In this document: positions 17,522 through 26,958 of the stretch, piece by piece | Layout: every line of letters starts with the position of its first letter | Position numbering within the stretch: the stretch's first letter is position 1 | Assembly: GCF_000807855.2 (NCBI RefSeq) | Contig: NZ_JRYR02000001.1 | Location: forward strand, 2,515,898 to 2,579,897 | Direction of reading: 5' to 3' | Source of the DNA: Flammeovirga pacifica | Lineage (GTDB): Bacteria > Bacteroidota > Bacteroidia > Cytophagales > Flammeovirgaceae | DNA: 64,000 bases | Notes under the pieces: generated by a model | Databases searched by the model: none | Seen by the model: only the letters and a program-made list of their open reading frames with translations | What the model was told of the DNA's origin: nothing | Position numbers and translations under genes: made by a program

Positions 17522-18298
17522 CTAAATATACTGTTCCGTCACCTCCTTTATAAACTGATGCAACGTATTCCTCGTCGTATGATCAATACCAATCACTGCC
17601 CCTTTCCAATGTTCTTGAATTATCCACTCGCCCATACTCAATGATGATAACTGGGTGTAATCAATGCTATGCCCATTCAATCCATAGGCAGAATAATAGA
17701 AATAAGATGCTTCGAGAATACTGTCTTTCATGGCTAGGCCAAAACCTAAACCTACATTGGGTGTTGCTTCAACATAAATTCCGGTATCAAAATGATGCGG
17801 CCAAATGCGTACCTCTCCTTCTACCTGTACATGGTTCAATACATCAAAACATATTTCTGAGGCCAAAGCACGATAGGTCATCCATAAATACATATCATTC
17901 TGATTGAACTTTGTATAAGGAGTTGATAGAAAATCGTACACTGGTATTTCATAATGCAATGGAGCAATAAATTCTGAAAAACTGAGATTCCATTCTTTCA
18001 ATGTGGCTTCCCAAGCATTTTCGATCTCTTCTTGTGTCTTACCAATCGTTTCTAACGAAAATAAAGAGCTCCAATTCTCAGAATACAAATGGAACGTCTG
18101 AGAAGGAACATGGAAACCCATGATTACTTTTCTCTTTTCTGTTGTTACCCAGCGACCAACGACTCGTTCCCCAACAATATCAAATTGAAGGTTGGTATGG
18201 CTATCGTCTGCCTTTTTGGGGACAAAAGCTCGATTAAACTTTGCGATAACCTGACAAAGTTGATGGATGTGTTGATCAAGAATGTTGTATGCCTGCAT
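17522..18298 (-). CDS. conserved protein of unknown function (DUF5996-like)
   Basis: 258 residues, cytosolic, no membrane segment. The segment VRIWPHHFDTGIYVE and the following acidic and aromatic pattern recall the DUF5996 group, whose function is unknown. No catalytic motif is evident. The ATG at 18298 lies 23 nt inside the 3' end of the Rieske-glutamate synthase gene, so the two are translationally coupled and probably act together. The terminator follows directly. Confidence 0.6.
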   Translation of the reverse strand: MQAYNILDQHIHQLCQVIAKFNRAFVPKKADDSHTNLQFDIVGERVVGRWVTTEKRKVIMGFHVPSQTFHLYSENWSSLFSLETIGKTQEEIENAWEATLKEWNLSFSEFIAPLHYEIPVYDFLSTPYTKFNQNDMYLWMTYRALASEICFDVLNHVQVEGEVRIWPHHFDTGIYVEATPNVGLGFGLAMKDSILEASYFYYSAYGLNGHSIDYTQLSSLSMGEWIIQEHWKGAVIGIDHTTRNTLHQFIKEVTEQYI

Positions 18299-19889
18299 AT
18301 CTGATTCCGGTTAATTGGTACATGTCGTATGATATAGTCGATAAATCTGAAAAATTGAATTCCTGAAAAGAAGCATGTCCGCAACTTCTAGCAACTACCT
18401 TCATCAAGTCGGTACTTGCTTGGAAGAATGTTGCCAATTGTTTGGCTGATTTATCAATTAATAATCTACTTCTGAGATTTTCTTTTTGAGTGGCAATTCC
18501 AACAGGACAATTATTTGTACCACAGGCTCTCATTCCTAAACATCCGATAGCTTGTAAAGCTGAGTTCGAAACTGCAATAGCATCTGCTCCTAGCATCATC
18601 GCTTTTGCAAAATCTTCGGGTACTCTTAATCCTCCTGTTATGATCAATGTAACATCTGTTCTCCCTACTTTTTCCAAAAATCGCTTTGCTCTGACCAATG
18701 CGGGAATGGTCGGCACATTAATGTTATCTCTCAAAATAGATGGAGCTGAACCTGTTCCTCCGCCTCTACCATCCAAAATGATATAATCTACTCCAACCTT
18801 TAAAGCAAATTCAATATCTTCTTCAATACGACTCGCTGCAATCTTAAAACCGATAGGTATTCCACCTGTTTTTTCTCTAACCTCATCAGCAAACTTTTTA
18901 AAGTCTTCCGCTGAAACTAAATCTGGAAATGCCGCTGGAGAAATAGCAGTTTCTCCCTCATTCAATCCGCGAACTTCTGCAATTTCTTTTGTGACTTTAT
19001 TCCCTGGAAGGTGTCCCCCTGTTCCTGTTTTTGCACCTTGTCCCCCTTTAAAATGAAACGCTTGTGCTTTCTTCACTTTCTCCCAAGAGAAGCCGAATTT
19101 CCCTGAGGCCAACTCATAAAAATATTTCGAATTGTTTGCTTGCTCATCAGGTAACATTCCTCCCTCACCAGAACAGATACCCGTCCCTGCCATTTCTGCA
19201 CCTTTGGATAAGGCTACTTTAGCTTCATAAGAAAGTGCACCGAAACTCATATCAGAAACAAACATTGGGCGATCCAACTTTAATGGCTTTTTCGCATTTT
19301 TTCCGATGATAACTTCAGTCGATACTTCTTCGTGATCTAATAATGGACGCTTGGATAACTGTGCCGGAAGAAATTGAATATCCTCCCATTTAGGAAGCTT
19401 ATTTCTATCCACCCCCATACTCGTTGATGGACCATGGTGACCATAATTTTTCAATCCATTTTTTGATAACTCCTTGATGTAAGAAGTATATGGCTCGGTT
19501 TCTTCAGGATGTGTATCCATATACAAACCTTGGTAATCTTCTCGATTAAACGGTTGAGGATGTTCTTTTAAATAGGCACTCACCTCATCTTCCTCTACAC
19601 AGACAAATCCATCTATTATTTCCGATGTAAACTTCTGTAATGCTTCTTCATTATTGTATTCAGACACTCCTGTATCAATACGATAATCCCAATTATGTAC
19701 CCCACAAATCAAGTTATTACCTTGAACAAATCCATCAGACATTAATGCACCTCTGTGTAAGCATCTCCCATAAAAAACCGAAATATCATCGTCGTATTTT
19801 ACTACAACTAAGTCTAATCCGTTCAAAATCGCATAATGAGGTTCTCGATCAGACAATTGATCGTAAGGTATGAGTTGTTTTTGGGCCAT
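18276..19889 (-). CDS. Rieske domain-glutamate synthase (FMN) fusion
   Basis: 537 residues. Residues 1-110 form a Rieske [2Fe-2S] domain with C43-x-H45 (CLHRGA) and C62-x2-H65 (CGVHNWDY). Residues 150-520 match the FMN-binding domain of glutamate synthase: SFGALSYEAKVALSKGAEMAG, HFKGGQGAKTGTGGHLPG, ILDGRGGGTGSAP, and the [3Fe-4S] cysteine cluster in CLGMRACGTNNCPVGIATQ. The glutaminase domain of GltB is missing, so ammonia or another nitrogen source would be needed if it makes glutamate. The Rieske part may deliver electrons to the FeS/FMN centre. It overlaps the next gene by 23 nt. Confidence 0.85.
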   Translation of the reverse strand: MAQKQLIPYDQLSDREPHYAILNGLDLVVVKYDDDISVFYGRCLHRGALMSDGFVQGNNLICGVHNWDYRIDTGVSEYNNEEALQKFTSEIIDGFVCVEEDEVSAYLKEHPQPFNREDYQGLYMDTHPEETEPYTSYIKELSKNGLKNYGHHGPSTSMGVDRNKLPKWEDIQFLPAQLSKRPLLDHEEVSTEVIIGKNAKKPLKLDRPMFVSDMSFGALSYEAKVALSKGAEMAGTGICSGEGGMLPDEQANNSKYFYELASGKFGFSWEKVKKAQAFHFKGGQGAKTGTGGHLPGNKVTKEIAEVRGLNEGETAISPAAFPDLVSAEDFKKFADEVREKTGGIPIGFKIAASRIEEDIEFALKVGVDYIILDGRGGGTGSAPSILRDNINVPTIPALVRAKRFLEKVGRTDVTLIITGGLRVPEDFAKAMMLGADAIAVSNSALQAIGCLGMRACGTNNCPVGIATQKENLRSRLLIDKSAKQLATFFQASTDLMKVVARSCGHASFQEFNFSDLSTISYDMYQLTGIRYAGIQHS

Positions 19890-20100
19890 ACTTAGGTTAT
19901 AATTAATAGTAATGATTATGTAATTAAGATAATCAAAAAATGATTAAGTACATCACTATCAATCATATGACCTTTAAAAACAAAAAGTTTTCATTTTATA
20001 ATTCAAGGTAATTGATTCTATTTATACTCATATTTGATAGTTACGAGATTTAAAATATTTTCAACTACAACGAAATACAAATCAAGGTTTGATAAAAAAT

Positions 20101-20144
20101 AATCCCAAGTAGAAATTCAAATGAAAGAACTTCTACTTGGGATT
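20101..20144 (-). terminator. GH16 gene terminator
   Basis: A perfect 14-bp stem AATCCCAAGTAGAA/TTCTACTTGGGATT with a 16-nt loop, then ATTTTTTATC on the minus strand, 35 nt after the stop. Confidence 0.82.
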
Positions 20145-20179
20145 CATTGTAGTGAGAAAATTATGAGTCTATTTGAAAT

Positions 20180-22375
20180 TTATTTTTTCACAAAACGACT
20201 TGTATAGACTCCTTTTACAGAAGTTACTCTCAGTAAATACGTTCCCGATGATAAATCATTTACTTTAATATCGGATAGTGTTTTTCCATCTTGAATAGAA
20301 ATCAATTTTAATGTTTGTCCATTAATATTTAACACCTCAAGCTTTTGTATATCATTGATTTCTTCTTCAAATACTATTTTTAAAGTTCCCTCAACAGGGT
20401 TAGGGTATACTTTTAGTACTTTATTCTTTTTTTTGATATCATCTAAACCTGTAATATCCTCAGTCACGGTAATATTGCTAATTTCATCCGTCAGCTTATC
20501 AAAACTTCCATTTTCCGGCGTAAACTCAATAGCAATTTTATAGTCATCAGACGGAGAAATATCAGTATCTGCATTTATCTTTATTGATCTCGTTAATGTT
20601 CTTTCACCAAGACGTTCAGTACGAACTTCATCGGCTATTACATTATTCTCCTTATCTAATAATTGAATTTTTAAGGTACCATTCTCATATGTTCCATAAG
20701 AAAACTCAATTTCAATCTCTTTAGCATCCCCAGCTATTACTGTTGGTACATTCAATAATTTTATAGCCGGTTCAATAGGATCTTCAACATTAAAATAAAT
20801 TACTGGTTCAATGGCTACCGCTTCTGGATCTTTCCAATCGTACCCTTGTCGGTGCATATACACTTTATAGAAGTAGTTTGATCCTGCTGGTGTTGCAGAA
20901 GGCATAGAAATATTAATAGAAGCCACTCCATTTCCAGCATCTACATTTTTATTTCCACTACCAAACCAACTACCATCCGGCTTTCTGATTTCTATATTGA
21001 TCTTACAAGGTACATCCGCCTCATATTTTACATTTACAGAATAATTTGTTTTTCCTGGTTCCAAAGATGTTGGAATGCCTTCGTCCCATAGCTTCTTCTC
21101 TAATGGCTTCTCTACAACATCAAAAGTAGTAGAAGTTGTTTTAAGAATAGAATCTCCATTTTTAATTTCATATACTACCTTATAGCCAGAATCAATTGCT
21201 AACTCTGCATCTAAATCAAATTCTGTAAACAAAGATTTAACGCCTTGAGTTACATCATATGTTTTTTCTCCTAAAACTTTATTAGAAGGATCGTATAAAG
21301 TAACCGTTACTGTTCTTGCAGCAGAAGCAGAATAAATTAAAGTGGTAGAAAACTGATAAGAAGGGTATGCTGTTATATTGTCTTCGTACCCTTTAATGTT
21401 ATCTTTATTTTCATTGAAATCATTTTGATCAATATCTACTAATTTCCATACTCTCACCCAATCGTACATTACAGCTCGTTGTGTTTTTGTACGGAAATCA
21501 TCTTCAAACATCCACTCTTCTGGTTTAGGGTTAGTGGCATTCATTTCATCATTATCGCCCCAATTATACGTCTCCATTACGATAATTACTGGCATTGGCA
21601 TGAAGTAATCTCTAGTGGGAGTAATTGTACCAAAATATTTATCATCGTTGTAGAACATTGCTGTATTCGCATCTTTCCACCACATACCAACAGTATTCCA
21701 ACCTAGTGGAGCTGCTAAATTAGGTGCTTTTACATCACTGTCTGTTGTTTCGTAAGGTAAACGTTGACAAGATCCATTGGCATCACTAAAAGGTTTTGAA
21801 TGTGAATTAACATGTTGGATATTATTGAATGAACCATCTCCATGTTCGTTGAAAGGCCCTGTATAACCCATGTTTTCGATGATATCTAATTCAGTGGCAT
21901 ACTTCGTATTACAATCATCAGTTGTTGTGCCTCTAGAATTCATAAACACACCTGAACCCATTGGGAAATCAGATGGCTTTACACGTACTTCGAAATAACC
22001 ATAGGTTTGTAATACTTTTGTATCCATACCTCCTCCTGCAAAATGATAATCTTTACCATTACCACGTGGAAAACGTTCGTCTTCGTAATACCACATCGGG
22101 TTCATACTCATGTAATAATTATCTGAATCAGGGTCTTTAACTGGCTCTAATATTCTTTTATCAAATGATGCCGTTCTTCCCCAAGAATCTGCTTTATCAA
22201 ATAATCTCCATTTATCAGTATTGGGACTTTGAGCGTCGAATTCATCACTCATTTCATGATTTAAAACCCAAACTTTTCCTGCTGGAGCATCCGGAGGGTC
22301 AGCCATCAACAGTGTCGTATTAAAACCCATTAATAGAAGGAGTAATGTTATTTTTTTAAAAGTAGTTGTTTGCAT
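20180..22375 (-). CDS. secreted GH16 glycoside hydrolase with T9SS domain
   Basis: 731 residues from the ATG at 22375 (MQTTTFKKITLLLLLMGF), which starts a signal peptide; 14 more in-frame residues upstream would spoil it. The GH16 catalytic domain covers about 20-310, with the ELDIIE motif carrying the nucleophile and acid/base Glu near residues 162 and 167. Two or three beta-sandwich domains follow (about 320-640), then a T9SS sorting domain (KVYPNPVEGTLKIVF to the C-terminal RFVKK). GH16 members cleave agar, porphyran, carrageenan or beta-1,3-glucans. The domain looks closest to the marine-galactan group, but the substrate is not certain. It is a lone gene with its own terminator. Confidence 0.85.
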   Translation of the reverse strand: MQTTTFKKITLLLLLMGFNTTLLMADPPDAPAGKVWVLNHEMSDEFDAQSPNTDKWRLFDKADSWGRTASFDKRILEPVKDPDSDNYYMSMNPMWYYEDERFPRGNGKDYHFAGGGMDTKVLQTYGYFEVRVKPSDFPMGSGVFMNSRGTTTDDCNTKYATELDIIENMGYTGPFNEHGDGSFNNIQHVNSHSKPFSDANGSCQRLPYETTDSDVKAPNLAAPLGWNTVGMWWKDANTAMFYNDDKYFGTITPTRDYFMPMPVIIVMETYNWGDNDEMNATNPKPEEWMFEDDFRTKTQRAVMYDWVRVWKLVDIDQNDFNENKDNIKGYEDNITAYPSYQFSTTLIYSASAARTVTVTLYDPSNKVLGEKTYDVTQGVKSLFTEFDLDAELAIDSGYKVVYEIKNGDSILKTTSTTFDVVEKPLEKKLWDEGIPTSLEPGKTNYSVNVKYEADVPCKINIEIRKPDGSWFGSGNKNVDAGNGVASINISMPSATPAGSNYFYKVYMHRQGYDWKDPEAVAIEPVIYFNVEDPIEPAIKLLNVPTVIAGDAKEIEIEFSYGTYENGTLKIQLLDKENNVIADEVRTERLGERTLTRSIKINADTDISPSDDYKIAIEFTPENGSFDKLTDEISNITVTEDITGLDDIKKKNKVLKVYPNPVEGTLKIVFEEEINDIQKLEVLNINGQTLKLISIQDGKTLSDIKVNDLSSGTYLLRVTSVKGVYTSRFVKK

Positions 22376-22673
22376 TGTTTCAAGTATTTGATTTGCATTA
22401 TTTGTAATATTAACCAACTTTATTAACCTTCTAGAAAAATTTTGACTGAAGCATCCAAGATTAAAATTTTATTCCCCTTTATCGTTCATTTTTTTTCCTT
22501 GATTACTCTTGACTAGAATAAACAATCCATTATTCCTTTTCATTTTTAATGGTATTCAATCACATTTCGTTCTTAATTAATATTGTTATCAAACTTTATT
22601 TTCGGTTAACGGAATTGATGAATAAATTAAAGTTCTAAATAACGATCATATAAATAAACAGTAAATCTATTCA

Positions 22674-24389
22674 ATGAAAATGAGATCAATTTTTACATTA
22701 TTCTTTTTATCTATTCTTACTATAGGATATGCTCAAAAAAAGAAGAAAGAGGTAAGTGCCGTTGTGGAATATCATTCTTTATACAACGGAAAACCTAATA
22801 CGGAAAGAGGGAGTACCGTAGTTACCTATCATGATAATTTAGCCAAAGTAGAACAAGTATATCCTTATGAGTTATCAGAAATGATGAAAAGGGTCACTCA
22901 GTATTCTGTTATGGACTTTACACAATTAAAAACGTATTCAATTGCAGATATTCAAGGGAAGCGTTATCATTCTGTATCTGATTATAAACCTAATGATGAG
23001 GTAGAATTAACGGAAAATGATACGACTATTCTAGGTTTTAAATGCGATAAAATAAAATTCATTAGCTTCTCTAATACTATTGAAGTATGGTATACTAAAG
23101 AGGCTGGTATTAAAGGTTCTCCTAGTTATTTTATTAAAGATGCTTTGGTTTTAAAAACCGTTCGAAATGGGTCTTCTGTACAACAAGCCACTTCTTTTAG
23201 AAAACTAAAATCGAAAGAAACCAAAGATATGGATTTAATGCCTAAAGAATTGGGAGAGGAATTAGATCCGACCAACTTAAGGTATAAGGCACAACAAGGT
23301 GTTGTAACTACTATTGATCTTTTTAAAGATGAAAAAATCTCTTGGGGGAATGATATTAAAAATCCTGAGGGAGAACAAGAACAAGTTACTTACCTCTATG
23401 GAGGAGGTACTGTGATCTTGAAAAAAGTTACTTTACCTAAACATGATGTGCCTTGTGATGTATTCTTGGAATTAGAACAAATGTCAAATGGCGATGCTTA
23501 CGATAGAACAGGATCTGTTTTCATGATCAGAAATACAGATAAACCTTCGATGTTGGACGCTATGAAAAATGGTATCAAAACCGTTCCTGCTTTTACTGAT
23601 AAAGATGGAAAAGAGTACCATGGTATGACTACTCAAGGTGACTTCGAACCTGCCATCGAATTAATGAGATTCTTTACTCCTTTTGGTGTGAATAAATTCA
23701 ACGATAAAAGAGTGTTAGATGGCTTAACTTGGGCCAATAATACGTATTATAAGCAAAGTATTTCTTACTTGGAACCTATCTTAGAAGGTGAGGTTTGGAT
23801 TGGTGTTTTTATTGGTAACTACGATAAAGGTGGCCATAAAGTAAGTCTAAAAATGAAATACTATCCGAAGGAAAATAAACCTTCTACTGATAGAAAAAAT
23901 TATTGGGTAAAACCCATCTTCAATACTTGTAATATTCTAGAAATGGCAAGCCAAAATTACCCAACTATGTTTGGAGCTGGTGGCCTAAAAGTAGATGTTA
24001 CTATTCCTGAAAATGTTTCTGATATTCATATGCACTATATCACTACAGGCCATGGTGGCTGGGGTGGTGGTGATGAATTCAACCCTAAAGAAAATAAAAT
24101 TTCAGTAGATGGTAAATTAGTGTATTCTTACACTCCTTGGAGATGTGATTGTGGTACTTACCGTGAGTTGAACCCTGCCTCTGGTAACTTCTGGAACGGA
24201 GAGTCTTCTTCTGATCTTGATCGTTCAGGATGGTGCCCTGGGACTGTGACTAACCCTGTGCAAACTCCATTAAATATTTCTACGGGTAAACATCAGTTTG
24301 AAGTACAAATTCCACAAGGAGAACCTGCAGGTGGTTATAGTATTAGCTCTTGGTGTGTATCTGGGGTGTTGATTGGGGAAGTGAAGTAG
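22674..24389 (+). CDS. PNGase F-type glycoamidase with N-terminal GLPGLI-like domain
   Basis: 571 residues. A signal peptide (ending IGYAQ) is followed by a GLPGLI-like domain (about 25-185; VEYHS, GFKCDKIKF and the VWYT segment). The C-terminal 350 residues match peptide-N-glycosidase F, including the C-terminal hallmarks DEFNPKENKISVDGK, WRCDCGTYRELNPASGNFW and SGWCPGTVTNPVQTP. PNGase F cuts the amide bond between Asn and the first GlcNAc of N-glycans. An N-terminal GLPGLI domain is not part of the classical 314-residue mature enzyme. It may help anchoring or folding. Together with the GH38 mannosidase it points to glycoprotein breakdown. Confidence 0.88.
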   Translation: MKMRSIFTLFFLSILTIGYAQKKKKEVSAVVEYHSLYNGKPNTERGSTVVTYHDNLAKVEQVYPYELSEMMKRVTQYSVMDFTQLKTYSIADIQGKRYHSVSDYKPNDEVELTENDTTILGFKCDKIKFISFSNTIEVWYTKEAGIKGSPSYFIKDALVLKTVRNGSSVQQATSFRKLKSKETKDMDLMPKELGEELDPTNLRYKAQQGVVTTIDLFKDEKISWGNDIKNPEGEQEQVTYLYGGGTVILKKVTLPKHDVPCDVFLELEQMSNGDAYDRTGSVFMIRNTDKPSMLDAMKNGIKTVPAFTDKDGKEYHGMTTQGDFEPAIELMRFFTPFGVNKFNDKRVLDGLTWANNTYYKQSISYLEPILEGEVWIGVFIGNYDKGGHKVSLKMKYYPKENKPSTDRKNYWVKPIFNTCNILEMASQNYPTMFGAGGLKVDVTIPENVSDIHMHYITTGHGGWGGGDEFNPKENKISVDGKLVYSYTPWRCDCGTYRELNPASGNFWNGESSSDLDRSGWCPGTVTNPVQTPLNISTGKHQFEVQIPQGEPAGGYSISSWCVSGVLIGEVK

Positions 24390-24423
24390 GGATATAACCA
24401 ATCCCTCATATAATCTTAATAAG

Positions 24424-24464
24424 AAGTCTCTTAGCTTACGCTTTAAGTTGTAGCTAAGAGACTT
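24424..24464 (+). terminator. PNGase F gene terminator
   Basis: A perfect 13-bp stem AAGTCTCTTAGCT/AGCTAAGAGACTT with a 15-nt loop followed by TTTTT, 35 nt past the stop. Confidence 0.88.
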
Positions 24465-24500
24465 TTTTATATACAGTTTTTTTATTGGTATACTTCGTTT

Positions 24501-24782
24501 TTATATGAGATCAAGAAACTCAATCCCTCCTATTCTCCCATCTTTAAGTATATCTAAAACGATTGTTCCTTGTTCATTATCCTCCAAAACAATATTTTCA
24601 TCAAATTGCCATTCTGAACCAGGTTCATTTGCTTTATCATCAGACACTATTTGAATATACGGTTGAAGTTCCCACTTTCTAGTTGTCAATTTTTCAAGAT
24701 GAAAAACTAAGTCTAACCTTTGGGGTTCTTGCTCTTTGAGGAGTTTTACTAAAATATCTTTATGAAATTCGGGAGTGTCCAT
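24501..24782 (-). CDS. small conserved acidic protein, unknown function
   Basis: 93 residues, acidic and soluble. The C-terminal segment LEDNEQGTIVLDILKDGRIGGIEFLDLI resembles the DUF2283-type beta-hairpin (DxxGRIxGIEiLD). Such small proteins often turn up as orphan immunity genes, but no toxin is adjacent. It follows the next small gene by 23 nt on the same strand. Confidence 0.5.
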   Translation of the reverse strand: MDTPEFHKDILVKLLKEQEPQRLDLVFHLEKLTTRKWELQPYIQIVSDDKANEPGSEWQFDENIVLEDNEQGTIVLDILKDGRIGGIEFLDLI

Positions 24783-24805
24783 TGAGATTGATGAGTGAAT
24801 TTATA

Positions 24806-25063
24806 TTACAATTTAATAAACTCTTTTTCCTCATTCAAAATATCGACATCAGTTGCTACACCATAATGTATTTTTGTTGTGCTACCGTCTGAATATATTC
24901 GTCCAACAATTTCGTCATCGACTTGTAAACGATCATATGTAATTGTGGTACTATCATACAATTCAATACAGTAGTACCTATGGGCTGATAGGTCAAGCTT
25001 ATATCCTAAATTTGATAGGGTATCGTAAGATTCATTTGCATAATAATTGAAATCATCAATCAC
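24806..25063 (-). CDS. small protein, probably truncated at its 5' end
   Basis: 85 residues if read from the GTG at 25061-25063. No ATG is present at the head of the frame. The frame stays open upstream to 25165 and the extra peptide (KLNFSINQQEFDSLDKDEN) looks protein-like, so the true N terminus seems to have been lost where the hairpin repeat (25161-25263) begins. No known domain was recognised. It may be a gene remnant, perhaps an immunity-type protein like its neighbour. Translation from GTG cannot be excluded. Confidence 0.45.
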   Translation of the reverse strand: MIDDFNYYANESYDTLSNLGYKLDLSAHRYYCIELYDSTTITYDRLQVDDEIVGRIYSDGSTTKIHYGVATDVDILNEEKEFIKL

Positions 25064-25160
25064 CTCAATTATTCCCGAATTCTCGTCTTTATCTAATGAA
25101 TCAAATTCTTGTTGATTAATAGAGAAATTAAGTTTGCTTGCTTTAATCTTGAATATGAAG

Positions 25161-25263
25161 ATATATCAAAAAACAGCCTAAATTATATTTTACTTTAATT
25201 TAGGCTGTTTTTTGATATATACCCATGTCATAAACTGGCCAAATATCTACTTTAGTTTAATTT
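25161..25263. repeat. hairpin repeat, copy A
   Basis: First of three copies of a roughly 100-bp intergenic element. It starts with a perfect 25-bp stem (25161-25185 with 25196-25220) around the loop TATTTTACTT. A conserved tail follows: ATATACCCAT, 16 variable bases, then AATATCTACTTTAGTTTAAT. The region from 25264 to the hmuV stop at 25395 shows no gene. The hairpin could end the hmu operon. Confidence 0.8.
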
Positions 25264-25394
25264 CATCACTTTTTATTAAAATGATAAAAACGTTGAAAAA
25301 TAGAAAAGAAGGTCCACAAATGTTCGTAGATAAAACGACAAGAATAAAGAAAGCTTTATCGATTAATTTGTACCTACTTACTACCTGTTTTAAA

Positions 25395-25733
25395 TCAATC
25401 TTCAATATAAATTACTTCTCCGCTTTCCAACTGATACGCCGTACCAATTTTCTTTCCTTTATCTCCCGACTCCGTTTTATCTTGACTCTCCGAGGGTTTG
25501 TATTTAGTGATTTCCTTTCCTTTTTTAGTAATAATTTCCATCTGTTCCTTTCCCGGATTTTTCACAATAGTAAAGTCTTCCTCTGTAAAGAATTCTTGCA
25601 TATTGAAACGGGTCACTAAAGCGATCATAAGTGCCACCGCAAAGACCATGGCTACATCAAAAAGGTTGGCCACTGATGCTACCGAATCGATATCATCGTC
25701 GTTAGTTAAGAACGGGTTGTTTCTTCTTCTCAT
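25395..25733 (-). CDS. hmuV: HmuV, DUF2149 membrane protein of haem uptake
   Basis: 112 residues with one membrane helix (about 22-42, SVANLFDVAMVFAVALMIALVT) and a polar tail. The N-terminal NPFLTNDDDIDSVASVANLFDVAMVF is typical of DUF2149, which always accompanies a MotA/ExbB-like partner in haem loci. It probably forms the ExbD-like part of an energy-transducing complex with HmuU. It overlaps hmuU by 32 nt and is the last gene of the operon. Confidence 0.85.
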   Translation of the reverse strand: MRRRNNPFLTNDDDIDSVASVANLFDVAMVFAVALMIALVTRFNMQEFFTEEDFTIVKNPGKEQMEIITKKGKEITKYKPSESQDKTESGDKGKKIGTAYQLESGEVIYIED

Positions 25734-26307
25734 TTTCTTCTTGCATTAAATCAACAATAAAAACTAAAGTGGCGTAGTCTTCTGCAAACCATCTTTGCTG
25801 AAAGTTTTGGAGAATAAATCCTATTCCTCCAATAATTAACCCTACTACTGTTGTAGCAAAAGCCATTTGCATATTATTCGCCATAGAAGCGATATCACCA
25901 GAAGATAAACCAACTAACGCTGGCCCCATAGGAATTAAAGTTCCCATTAGCCCCACCACAGGACCCATCTTAGCTAAGTTTTTTAAGATGCTTAACGATT
26001 TTCGTCCTTTTGCTTCAAACTCTGCTATCACTCTTTCCCTTCTCACTAGAGAATCTTGAAAAGTAAATAACTCCATTATACTAGACATTAACAGAGAAGA
26101 TGATTCAAATTCGGGCTGAACTAAAGTTTGTTTTAATTGATCGATATAAGGTTTAATTACTTTCTTTTGTTTCACTCTTTGAATGAATGCCTGATAGTTC
26201 TCTCCTAATTTTACTAAGGAAATGATAAACATAACGATCAAGGCCACGACCGTTGGAAACATCAAACCTGATGAAATCCAAAACAATATTTTATTTACGT
26301 AATCCAT
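25702..26307 (-). CDS. hmuU: HmuU, MotA/TolQ/ExbB-family proton channel
   Basis: 201 residues with three membrane helices (about 8-30, 113-135 and 150-172). The segment LAKMGPVVGLMGTLIPMGPALVGLSSGDIASMANNMQMAFATTVVGL is the conserved ExbB/TolQ/MotA core. It would use the proton gradient to drive HmuR or HmuS. It overlaps hmuT by 17 nt and hmuV by 32 nt, as expected for a tightly coupled operon. Confidence 0.88.
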   Translation of the reverse strand: MDYVNKILFWISSGLMFPTVVALIVMFIISLVKLGENYQAFIQRVKQKKVIKPYIDQLKQTLVQPEFESSSLLMSSIMELFTFQDSLVRRERVIAEFEAKGRKSLSILKNLAKMGPVVGLMGTLIPMGPALVGLSSGDIASMANNMQMAFATTVVGLIIGGIGFILQNFQQRWFAEDYATLVFIVDLMQEENEKKKQPVLN

Positions 26308-26956
26308 AATTTTTTCTCAGTGATATGAAAAACCCAACCAAAGCAAATCCTAAAAAAGTCAATAGGACAAACAAAGAGGATTGAGGGTCAAATGATGTGT
26401 TTTCGTTATTCTCTAATTTTTGAGGTTGAAATAAAGTAGAGATCAATAACAACTGTAATAGACTGAAAACCGTCACGACTACCGATTTCAGCTTGTTCAA
26501 TGATTCGTTATTTCTGAATATAAAATAAGTACCTACACCTAATATTATTATACTGATTGCATAAGCGATACTTACCCATTTAAAGCTCCATCCATGTACC
26601 TGATCAAAAACTAAAATTTCTATTAGTAAGATGGAAAAAATAGAAGTTGGTCTTGGAACAAAGGCCAGTATTTGATTGATTTTTTGAAGATTATTATTGG
26701 CAGAAAATACAGAAAAAAGAATCCCTAATAGTAATTCTACTACTAGAAAAATGAAGTACAAAAGCACCCATTGTTCGCTCATCATTTCTTGAAACCAATA
26801 ACTTTTACTCTGACTAATAATTGTATTAAATGATAGTAATGCAATACTACTAATCATAAAATATCTAATGACCAATGGCAGCGGTCGAAACTGCCATCGG
26901 TCGATAATCATTAGAACTAAACTCATGGAAAGTATTAAAAAGAAAACGCCTTCCAT
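26291..26956 (-). CDS. hmuT: HmuT, inner-membrane protein of the haem locus
   Basis: 221 residues, strongly hydrophobic, with six predicted membrane helices and a short basic C terminus (LRKNYGLRK). No enzymatic motif is visible. It is named by its fixed position between the CobN-like HmuS and the ExbB-like HmuU, as in hmuYRSTUV loci of other Bacteroidota. The role is unknown. It begins 2 nt after the hmuS stop. Confidence 0.72.
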   Translation of the reverse strand: MEGVFFLILSMSLVLMIIDRWQFRPLPLVIRYFMISSIALLSFNTIISQSKSYWFQEMMSEQWVLLYFIFLVVELLLGILFSVFSANNNLQKINQILAFVPRPTSIFSILLIEILVFDQVHGWSFKWVSIAYAISIIILGVGTYFIFRNNESLNKLKSVVVTVFSLLQLLLISTLFQPQKLENNENTSFDPQSSLFVLLTFLGFALVGFFISLRKNYGLRK

Positions 26957-26958
26957 AA

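Noticed and set aside
25212-25619. Plus-strand ORF of 135 codons over hairpin repeat A and hmuV
   Set aside because: Its 3' half is the complement of hmuV and its 5' half is repeat tail and AT-rich spacer; no domain seen.
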